Source: Conexibacter sp. (lineage in GTDB: Bacteria; Actinomycetota; Thermoleophilia; Solirubrobacterales; Solirubrobacteraceae). Taken from it: a stretch of DNA of 5,078 bases. The notes beneath the pieces are model-generated. The model was given only the letters and a program-made list of their open reading frames with translations. It ran no database searches and was not told the origin of the DNA. Both the position numbers and the translations under genes were made by a program. Of this stretch, positions 1-4,729 are shown piece after piece. The first letter of the stretch is position 1; each line of letters starts with the position of its first letter. Location of the stretch: NCBI GenBank assembly GCA_025964295.1, contig JAOPZD010000499.1:1-5078 (forward strand), in the 5' to 3' direction.

Positions 1-1
1 G

Positions 2-730
2 CGCAGCGGCGAGGAGGTCGGCGCCGACGCCGTCGTCTCGACCCTCAGCGCGCTGCCGCTCGCCCGCCTGCTGCCGCCCGGCGCGCTGCCCGGCCGCCTC
101 GAGCGCCGCCTGCGCCAGTGGCGCTACGGCACCGCGGCGTTCAAGCTCGACTACGCGCTGTCGGCGCCCGTGCCGTGGAGCGCGCCCGAGCCGCGCGGGT
201 CGGCGGTCGTCCACGTCGCCGGCTCGCTGACCGAGCTGTCCGCCGCCGCGCAGGCGGGCGAGCGCGGCGAGCTCCCCGAGCGCCCGGCGCTCGTCGTCGG
301 CCAGCAGTCGCTCCTGGATCCCACGCGCGCGCCGCAGGGCCGGCACACGTTGTACGTCTACGCGCACGTGCCGCCGACCTACGACGTCAGCGACGAGGAG
401 GTCGCCGGCCGCATGGAGGCCCAGCTGGAGCGCTTCGCGCCCGGCTTCGGCGCCACCGTCCTGGCCCGGACGCTGCGCGCGCCGCGCCAGACCGAGGCCG
501 AGAACCCGAGCATGGTCGACGCCGACCTGGGCGGCGGCACGATGGAGCTCGACCAGCAGCTCGTCTTCCGCCCCGCGCCCGAGCTGATCCGCTACCGCAC
601 GCCGCTGCGCGGCCTCTACGTCGCCGGCGCGTCGATCCACCCCGGCGGCGCGGTGCACGGCATGAGCGGCCGCGGCGCCGCCCGCGCCCTGCTGGCCGAC
701 CGGCGGATCAGGCCCTGGCGGGCGCCGTAG
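2..730 (+). CDS. Phytoene-dehydrogenase-like FAD-dependent oxidoreductase, C-terminal part (5' partial)
   Basis: The open frame enters from the left edge and gives 242 residues before a TAG stop. The start and the N-terminal dinucleotide-binding fold are outside the window. The best landmark is the C-terminal segment at about residues 205-230, beginning LYVAGASIHPGGAVHGMSG. It matches the FAD-contacting C-terminal motif of the CrtI/phytoene desaturase and PYROXD2-like flavoproteins (a GLYVAG-x-x-x-HPGG-x-x-x-G pattern). Near the left edge, AVVSTLSALPLARLLP resembles the stretch of these enzymes where the second part of the FAD domain resumes. The family oxidises or isomerises hydrophobic polyenes or related substrates, using FAD and sometimes NAD(P). 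The substrate cannot be told here, and no other carotenoid gene is visible. The gene converges on the SRPBCC gene and overlaps its 3' end by 23 bp. An amine-oxidase-like flavoprotein is the main alternative. Confidence 0.88.
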   Translation, partial: RSGEEVGADAVVSTLSALPLARLLPPGALPGRLERRLRQWRYGTAAFKLDYALSAPVPWSAPEPRGSAVVHVAGSLTELSAAAQAGERGELPERPALVVGQQSLLDPTRAPQGRHTLYVYAHVPPTYDVSDEEVAGRMEAQLERFAPGFGATVLARTLRAPRQTEAENPSMVDADLGGGTMELDQQLVFRPAPELIRYRTPLRGLYVAGASIHPGGAVHGMSGRGAARALLADRRIRPWRAP

Positions 731-1160
731 GCCGGCCGACCGCCAGCTCCTCCAGGCGCCGCAGCGACTCGTCGTTGCGCCCGCGCACGAGCAGGTGCGT
801 GAGCGGGTTGAACACCAGGCGCGTCAGCGGGTCGCCCGCCTCCTCGACCATCGTCACCAGCGTGCCGCCACCGCGGCGCTCCAGGTCGAGGACCACGCGC
901 GCGGTGCCCAGCGGCCGCGCCTTGGCGCGCAGCTCGAGGTGCGTCGGCGGATCGACCGCCAGCACCTCGGTGTGGTCGTTGATCTTCAGCGGGCCCCACC
1001 CGACGCGGTGGTGGATGCGCGAGCCGACCGCCGGCCACTGCGGGTCGGCGTCGCGGATCGTGTCGGACCCCACGACCCAGTAGGCGTAGGACTGGGGGTC
1101 CGACAGCACCTCGAAGATGCGCTCGGGGGACGCGGGGATCAGTCGCTGGTTGCGGGCCAT
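708..1160 (-). CDS. SRPBCC (START/Bet v1-like) family protein
   Basis: This 150-residue protein has the length and pattern of the SRPBCC superfamily, also annotated as polyketide cyclase/dehydrase or lipid-binding proteins. Residues 5-28 (QRLIPASPERIFEVLSDPQ, then a W at 28) are the typical opening strand and helix of the fold. The middle (about 45-108) alternates beta strands such as IHHRVGWGPLKIND and THLELRAKARP. The C-terminal helix is at about 117-141. The family binds a hydrophobic ligand in a central cavity, and no catalytic residues can be assigned. There is no signal peptide or membrane segment, so it is probably cytoplasmic. The ATG at 1160 lies 11 nt beyond the SDR stop and has no strong ribosome-binding site, so translation probably depends on the upstream genes. 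Upstream codons in the same frame are antisense to nothing useful and lie inside the SDR gene, so the ATG is the natural start. Confidence 0.85.
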   Translation of the reverse strand: MARNQRLIPASPERIFEVLSDPQSYAYWVVGSDTIRDADPQWPAVGSRIHHRVGWGPLKINDHTEVLAVDPPTHLELRAKARPLGTARVVLDLERRGGGTLVTMVEEAGDPLTRLVFNPLTHLLVRGRNDESLRRLEELAVGRPTAPARA

Positions 1161-1171
1161 CGCGTCACGAG

Positions 1172-1969
1172 CTACCCGGAACCGGGCATCGACATGATGC
1201 GATGCAGCTGCGCCTTGACGCTGTCGGGCAGGAAGCGGCTGCCGAGGTGCTCGACCTTGGTCAGCAGCGAGGAGGACACGACGCGCTCGTCGCCGGCCAT
1301 CATCGCCCGGAAGCCGTCGGCGGCGACGTCGGCCGGATCGTCCTTCGGGCCGGCCGCGATCCGCGTGTCGTCCATGCCGTTGCGCGCGAAGAACGGCGTG
1401 TCGGTCGGGCCTGGCATGAGCGTGGTGACGGTGACGCCGGAGCCCCGCAGCTCGGCGCGCAGCGCCAGCGCGAAGGACTGGACGAAGGCCTTCGACGCGT
1501 TGTAGGTGGCCTGGTAGGCGCCGGGCAGGGCGGCCGCGATCGAGGACGTCATCAGCACGCGGCCCTCCCCGCGGGCGACCATGGCGGGCACCACGAGCTT
1601 GGCTAGGTGGACGGTGCCGCGCACGTCGAGGTCGATCACCCGCAGGTCGTCGGCGAGCGCGACGTCGGTGAACGCGCCGCCGGTCCCGGCGCCCGCGTTG
1701 AGCAGCAGCGCGTCGACCGGGCGGCCGGCGGCGCGGATCGCCGCGTGCAGGGCCTCCACGCCGGCGGCCGTCGCCAGGTCGACGTGGACCGGCGTCACCT
1801 GCGCCCCGCCGCGTCCCAGCTCCTCGGCGGCCCAGCGGATGCGGGCCTCCTCGTCGGCCGCGACGACGAGGTCGAAGCCGTGCGCCGCGCACTCGCGCGC
1901 GAGGTCGAGGCCGATGCCCGACGAGGCGCCGGTGACGACCGCGAGCGGCCTGGCGGGCGCCCCGCTCAC
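1172..1969 (-). CDS. Classical short-chain dehydrogenase/reductase (SDR)
   Basis: This is a complete 265-residue NAD(P)-dependent oxidoreductase with the Rossmann fold of classical SDRs. The cofactor glycine motif TGASSGIG is at residues 13-20, NAGAG at 91-95, the catalytic Ser at 143 (in TSSIAA), and Tyr156 and Lys160 in YNASK. The post-catalytic loop MPGPTDTPFF is at 185-194. The usual catalytic Asn of the Asn-Ser-Tyr-Lys tetrad, expected in an N-V-x-G context, is Asp115 here (DVRG). The C-terminal part (about 207-265, including DDPADVAADGF and LPDSVKAQLHRIM) resembles a common actinobacterial SDR subgroup of unknown substrate. Translation starts at GTG, whose bases overlap the sigma-factor stop as GTGA. 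This implies translational coupling and fixes the start, which places the glycine motif at the usual distance from the N terminus. The substrate is unknown. Confidence 0.93.
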   Translation of the reverse strand: MSGAPARPLAVVTGASSGIGLDLARECAAHGFDLVVAADEEARIRWAAEELGRGGAQVTPVHVDLATAAGVEALHAAIRAAGRPVDALLLNAGAGTGGAFTDVALADDLRVIDLDVRGTVHLAKLVVPAMVARGEGRVLMTSSIAAALPGAYQATYNASKAFVQSFALALRAELRGSGVTVTTLMPGPTDTPFFARNGMDDTRIAAGPKDDPADVAADGFRAMMAGDERVVSSSLLTKVEHLGSRFLPDSVKAQLHRIMSMPGSG

Positions 1970-2805
1970 GACAGCGACGCCACCGGCCCGCCGCTGGCCC
2001 GCGCGCGGTCGGCCGCCGCCGCGTGGAGCTTCTCGAGGATCTGGCGCAGCAGCCGGGACACGTGCATCTGCGAGAGGCCCACGCGCTCGCCGATCTCGCT
2101 CTGCGTGAGGTCCTCCTCCAGGCGCAGGCGCAGGATCTCGCGCTCGCGGTGGCTCAGCGTGCGCATGAGCGCGGCGATCGTCGCGCGCTGGTCGGCGCGC
2201 TCGAAGCCGGGGTCCTCGACGCCGAGCATGTCGCCGAGCCGGCCGCCGTTCTCCTCGTCGCCGTGCACGGGGGCCGAGAGCGACGTCGCGTTGTGGGCGG
2301 CGACGGCCTCGCGCGCGTCGAGGACCTGCTCGAGCGTCAGCTCCGTGGCGCCGGCGATCTGGGCGACGGTCGGCGATCGCCCCAGCGTGCGGCTGAGCTC
2401 GGCCGTCGTGCGCTCGACGAGCAGCGCGTGCTCCTGCAGCGTGCGCGGCGGCCGCACCGCCCAGCCACGGTCGCGGAAGTGGCGCCGCAGCTCGCCGAGC
2501 ATCGTCGGCAGCGCGTAGCTGGAGAACGTTGCACCGTTCATCGGATCAAAGCGATCGATGGCCTTCAGCAGCCCGACGCTGGCGACCTGGACGAGATCGT
2601 CGAACGGCTCGCTGCGGCTGGCGTAGCGGTTGGCCGCGTAGCGGGCCAGCGGCAGGTAGCGGCGGACGAGCTGCTCGCGGGTGCCCGCGTCGCGGGTGGC
2701 GGCGTAGCGCCGCAGCATGCGGACCTCCGCGGGCCCGTCGCGGCCGCTGAGCGCAAGCGGACGGACCGTGCGCGCGGGCACGGGAGCTTGCAACAGGGAA
2801 GACAC
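1966..2805 (-). CDS. SigB/SigF-type (group 3) RNA polymerase sigma factor
   Basis: The protein has 279 residues from the chosen GTG. It contains sigma region 2 at about 44-121, with FDDLVQVASVGLLKAIDRFDP at 68-88 as the core-binding segment and TFSSYALPTMLGELRRHFRD at about 93-112 for -10 recognition. Region 3 covers about 122-205. Region 4 is at 217-262, with a helix-turn-helix at about 233-256 (LTQSEIGERVGLSQMHVSRL) for -35 recognition. The order, spacing and RDRGW-x-V-RPPR segment are those of the SigB/SigF/SigG stress and sporulation group rather than ECF factors. A longer frame reaches ATG at 2874. GTG at 2805 is preferred because AGGAG lies 7 nt before it and the family needs little upstream of region 2. 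No anti-sigma or anti-anti-sigma gene is adjacent, although this group is usually controlled by such partners. It is the first gene of the sigma-SDR-SRPBCC unit. Confidence 0.93.
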   Translation of the reverse strand: MSSLLQAPVPARTVRPLALSGRDGPAEVRMLRRYAATRDAGTREQLVRRYLPLARYAANRYASRSEPFDDLVQVASVGLLKAIDRFDPMNGATFSSYALPTMLGELRRHFRDRGWAVRPPRTLQEHALLVERTTAELSRTLGRSPTVAQIAGATELTLEQVLDAREAVAAHNATSLSAPVHGDEENGGRLGDMLGVEDPGFERADQRATIAALMRTLSHREREILRLRLEEDLTQSEIGERVGLSQMHVSRLLRQILEKLHAAAADRARASGGPVASLS

Positions 2806-3078
2806 AGAACCACTCCTCGCATGGACGACGATGTGTCGCATAGGGCCCCGCGGCGGCGGACGCTCCTGCCGCACCGCGGTTCCCAGCTCATGGTTCCGAC
2901 GCTCCGGCCTGCTCCTCCGGGGAGCCCGCCGTGCGCCGTGTCGTTGCGCATAAGGTGTCCGTTTTCGCAGCGTCTGTGGAGTCCGCCGTCCGCGTGCTGA
3001 CAGGCCGCCGCCGTTGCTTGGCGCCCCCGCCGTCGAGGCCTGGCGCCGAGGCCCTCACGGGCCGGGTGGCGCGCCCTC
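2806..3078. other. Sigma-factor leader, no gene recognised
   Basis: About 270 bp separate the sigma-factor start from the SDR relic. Frames on both strands translate to arginine- and proline-rich sequence with no family resemblance, so I call no gene. The promoter of the sigma operon should lie here or within the relic. A small AT-richer pocket at about 2942-2970 is the most promoter-like patch. I could not find a convincing SigA-type -35/-10 pair or a SigB/SigF-type GTTT/GGGTA pair on the minus strand. A short inverted repeat at 2911-2925 (GCTCC-N5-GGAGC) is too small to interpret. Confidence 0.4.
2813..2817 (-). promoter_or_regulatory. Ribosome-binding site that sets the sigma-factor start
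   Basis: On the minus strand AGGAG is followed by 7 nt (TGGTTCT) and then GTG at 2805-2803, in frame with the sigma factor. It is the clearest Shine-Dalgarno sequence in the window. It argues against the ATG codons at 2874 and 2841, which lie upstream in the same frame. Confidence 0.7.
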
Positions 3079-3298
3079 ATGACGACGATCCTGATCACGG
3101 GCGCGTCGACCGGCATCGGCGCCGCGACCGCTCCGCACCTCGACCGCCGCGGTCGATCGCATCCGCGCGGTCCTCGAGGTCAACGTGCTCGGCCAGGGTC
3201 GCGGTGACCCAGGCGGCGCTGCCGCTCTGCGCCCGCTGGTCCCCGCCCGCCTCGGCGACCGCCTGGCCCGAGCGGACGGGCAAGCCCTAGGGTCCTAG
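3079..3298 (+). pseudogene. Remnant of a short-chain dehydrogenase gene (deleted and frameshifted)
   Basis: From ATG at 3079 the sequence reads MTTILITGASTGIGAATAPHLDRRG, shown here only as the start MTTILITGASTGIG and the tail HLDRRG. This is a textbook SDR N terminus with the TGxxxGIG cofactor motif. The frame then meets TGA at 3205. In the +1 frame, 3149-3196 reads AVDRIRAVLEVNVLGQ. After one extra G, 3198-3227 reads VAVTQAALPL in a third frame. Together these are the SDR alpha-4/alpha-5 region with the catalytic Asn (VNVxG) followed by its usual helix. About 70 residues normally found between the two blocks are missing, as are the Ser-Tyr-Lys residues. A stretch at 3236-3292 (LVPARLGDRLARADGQALG) resembles the C terminus of the same subfamily, but more weakly. 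No ribosome-binding site is seen. It cannot encode a working enzyme. It is not a copy of the intact SDR at 1172-1969, which has different motif wording. Confidence 0.82.
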
Positions 3299-4038
3299 GC
3301 CACGGGCGCCGCGCGCGCCGCCGCGACCGCGGCCCGCGCGCCCTGGTCCCAGACCGGCCCGTGCCCGGTGAGGACGTGGCGCGCGTCGGTGGCGGCCAGC
3401 GCCTCGAGCGTCGTGCGGTTGCGAGCGCTGTCGACGGTGGCCGCGCGGGCCACGAGGCGCGGGCCGCGGCGGCCGGTGTAGGGATCGAGCGTGACGACCG
3501 CGTCGCCCGCGATCACCGCGTCGCGGTCGGGGAGGTGCAGGGCGCAGTGGCCGTGGGTGTGGCCGGGCGTCGGCACGATCTGGGGCGCGCCGGGCACCGG
3601 GAGCGTCCCCGCGTCGCCGTAGCGGACGACCTCGTGCACGGGCGGCGGCCAGAACGCGCGGTCGCGCACGAAGCGCGCCACGATCGGCAGCGCGCGCGGC
3701 TGGGTCGCGAAGTACAGCGCGCGGGGCCGCTCGTGGTCGTAGCGCCACGGGTGCTGGGTCAGCGGCACGTCGCTCTCGTGGACGTAGACCGGGATCCCGA
3801 GCTCGGCGCGGGCCCGCTCGGCGAACCCGACGTGGTCGAAGTGGGCGTGGGTCAGGACCAGCGCCCGGACGTCGCCGGCCGGCCGCCCGAGCTCGGAGAG
3901 CGCCGCCTGCAGCGAGTCCCACGAGCGCGGCACGCCCGCGTCGACGATCGTCAGCCCGTCGTCGGCCTCGACGAGGTACCAGTTGGTGTGATCGTCCTCG
4001 ACGCGATGGATGCCCGGGGCGGCGTTGAGCTGCAGCAT
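3295..4038 (-). CDS. Metallo-beta-lactamase-fold hydrolase
   Basis: This complete 247-residue protein is of the glyoxalase II-like MBL group. The metal-binding motif THAHFDH is at residues 63-69 (His64, His66, Asp68, His69). The further ligands are His160 (PTPGHTHGH), Asp179 (AGDA) and His226 (TGHGP). All ligands for a two-metal site are therefore present, and an active hydrolase is expected. The N terminus (PGIHRVEDDHTNWYLVEADDG, residues 8-28, quoted in part) is the conserved first strand pair of the family, so the start cannot lie much after ATG 4038. An insert with several aromatic and Arg residues (about 97-133) probably shapes the substrate pocket. There is no signal peptide. The substrate is unknown: thioesters such as S-lactoylglutathione-like compounds, lactones or phosphoesters are all possible. 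The first 88 bp overlap the usp gene in another frame, which suggests coupled expression. Its TAG stop sits just inside the end of the SDR relic, tail to tail. Confidence 0.92.
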   Translation of the reverse strand: MLQLNAAPGIHRVEDDHTNWYLVEADDGLTIVDAGVPRSWDSLQAALSELGRPAGDVRALVLTHAHFDHVGFAERARAELGIPVYVHESDVPLTQHPWRYDHERPRALYFATQPRALPIVARFVRDRAFWPPPVHEVVRYGDAGTLPVPGAPQIVPTPGHTHGHCALHLPDRDAVIAGDAVVTLDPYTGRRGPRLVARAATVDSARNRTTLEALAATDARHVLTGHGPVWDQGARAAVAAARAAPVA

Positions 4039-4523
4039 GCCGCCGCCATGCCCGGAGCGCGGACCGCGCCACACATGGGACAGATCAGCCAGCCGTCGGC
4101 GTCGACCACGAGGACCGGGACCGCTGCGCGGCGCGCCAGGCGCCGCGTCAGGCTGCGGCCCAGCCGCAGGTGGTGCGCGCCGTCGTCGCCGAGCACCAGG
4201 AGATCGTGGTGGCCCTCCTCGATCCGGGCCAGCAGCGCGCCGCACGGCGGCTCGCGCCGGACGATCGTGGTGACCGGCAGGCAGCGCGGCACCCGCTCCA
4301 GCGCCCGCTGCTGCAGCGCGACGGCCTGCTGCTCGAGCTCGGCGGTCAGCTGGCGCGCGGCGGTCAGCGACTCGACCGGCCCCGCCGCCCAGCCCTGCAC
4401 GGGCGGGACGGCGGTCAGGATCGTCAACCGTCCGCCGTTGCGATCGGCCAGCGCGATCGCGTGCTCCAGCGCCTGCTCGGCGGCGGGCGAGTGGTCGAGC
4501 CCGATCAGGACGTCGCGGAACAC
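3951..4523 (-). CDS. Universal stress protein (UspA family) with unusual C-terminal tail
   Basis: Residues 1-140 form one Usp domain: FRDVLIGLDHSPAAEQALEHA at 2-22 (quoted in part) as beta-1/alpha-1, a central helix rich in Gln and Ala at 52-78, and DLLVLGDDGAHHLRLGRS at 107-124 before VPVLVV at 135-140. The ATP-type loop is present but altered: G112-x2-G115-x6-G122-x-S, against the usual G-x2-G-x9-G-S/T. Nucleotide binding is therefore uncertain. Usp proteins normally end near here (about 140-150 residues). This frame continues for 50 residues with CPMCG at 148-152, two more Cys at 163-164 and a Ser/Thr/Arg-rich end. The last 29 codons overlap the MBL gene. GTG at 4523 is forced, because an in-frame TAG lies 12 nt upstream. 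The protein is probably cytoplasmic and stress- or metabolism-related. It is the first gene of the usp-MBL pair. Confidence 0.88.
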   Translation of the reverse strand: MFRDVLIGLDHSPAAEQALEHAIALADRNGGRLTILTAVPPVQGWAAGPVESLTAARQLTAELEQQAVALQQRALERVPRCLPVTTIVRREPPCGALLARIEEGHHDLLVLGDDGAHHLRLGRSLTRRLARRAAVPVLVVDADGWLICPMCGAVRAPGMAAACCSSTPPRASIASRTITPTGTSSRPTTG

Positions 4524-4530
4524 GGCGAGA

Positions 4531-4535
4531 CGCTA
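4531..4535 (-). promoter_or_regulatory. Possible -10 element for a leaderless usp transcript
   Basis: On the minus strand TAGCGT (first five bases at 4535-4531, last T at 4530) fits TANNNT and ends 6 nt before the GTG at 4523. That spacing would place transcription initiation at or next to the start codon. The -35 region is poor (TGGAGC at 17 bp), and the nearest purine-rich run, GGAGG, is about 14 nt from the GTG. The call rests on spacing alone. Confidence 0.25.
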
Positions 4536-4649
4536 CCCCTCCGCGCGGGCGGGCTCCACCGTCGCGCGCGTGACGCCGTGGTGCTGACGGCGGGCTGGGC
4601 TGGCGACGTGGCGCATGCGGGTCGGGATCGGACGGTCGGACGGGCGAAG

Positions 4650-4669
4650 CGAAGTCCTCACTCCGTTTC
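4650..4669. repeat. Direct repeat copy 1, candidate TetR-family operator
   Basis: This copy reads CGAAGTCCTCACTCCGTTTC. It differs from copy 2 by one base (T for C at base 17). Its first 16 bases form an imperfect inverted repeat, CGAAGT-CCTC-ACTCCG, in which five of six pairs match. That length and symmetry are typical of operators bound by TetR-family dimers. It lies about 80 bp before the tetR GTG and about 127 bp from the usp start. Confidence 0.6.
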
Positions 4670-4691
4670 ATCGTTAAGCGTACCACCGAAC

Positions 4692-4711
4692 CGAAGTCCT
4701 CACTCCGCTTC
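4692..4711. repeat. Direct repeat copy 2, candidate TetR-family operator
   Basis: This copy reads CGAAGTCCTCACTCCGCTTC and starts exactly 42 bp after copy 1, four turns of B-DNA, so both sites would face the same side of the helix. It has the same 16-bp imperfect dyad. The outer ends also form CGAAG-N11-CTTCG when the following G at 4712 is included. It ends 18 bp before the tetR GTG, where a bound repressor would block transcription of tetR. Confidence 0.6.
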
Positions 4712-4716
4712 GTGGC

Positions 4717-4722
4717 TACCAT
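4717..4722 (+). promoter_or_regulatory. Possible -10 element for a leaderless tetR transcript
   Basis: TACCAT fits TANNNT and ends 7 nt before the GTG at 4730, so transcription could begin at the start codon. No good -35 hexamer is visible, because that position lies inside repeat copy 2. Low confidence; the evidence is spacing plus the lack of a ribosome-binding site. Confidence 0.3.
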
Positions 4723-4729
4723 CGGACAG

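Larger units (their letters stand above)
4524..4729. promoter_or_regulatory. Divergent usp / tetR intergenic region
   Basis: This stretch separates the divergent usp and tetR genes and is less GC-rich than the genes between about 4650 and 4722. It holds the two 20-bp direct repeats annotated separately and a short tandem TCGGACGGTCGGACGG at 4628-4643. No small gene is supported in it. Both flanking genes start with GTG and lack a well-placed Shine-Dalgarno sequence. Confidence 0.6.

Noticed and set aside
118..1083. A long plus-strand frame crossing the end of the flavoprotein and the SRPBCC gene.
   Set aside because: It is very Arg- and Ala-rich, out of frame with the flavoprotein and antisense to the SRPBCC gene, so it is a high-GC shadow.
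1175..1186. CCCGG-AA-CCGGG inverted repeat at the end of the SDR gene.
   Set aside because: The 5-bp stem with a 2-nt loop lies inside coding sequence and is common by chance at this GC content.
2023..3000. A 325-codon open frame on the plus strand opposite the sigma factor.
   Set aside because: It is antisense to well-supported sigma regions 2-4, has low-complexity composition and matches no family I recognise.
2565..3116. A minus-strand frame of 183 codons in the sigma leader, with a Cys-rich stretch near 2780-2840.
   Set aside because: Most of it overlaps the sigma gene in another frame. The rest is Arg-rich with no recognisable domain, and its start lies within the SDR relic.
3286..3299. 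CCTAGG repeated with a 2-base spacer, considered as a bidirectional terminator between the SDR relic and MBL.
   Set aside because: A 2-nt loop is not feasible, the stem would have to open, and no T-run follows on either strand.
4628..4643. Tandem TCGGACGG x2, considered as part of the operator array.
   Set aside because: It shares no core with the 20-bp repeats, and two copies of an 8-mer are weak evidence in such GC-rich DNA.
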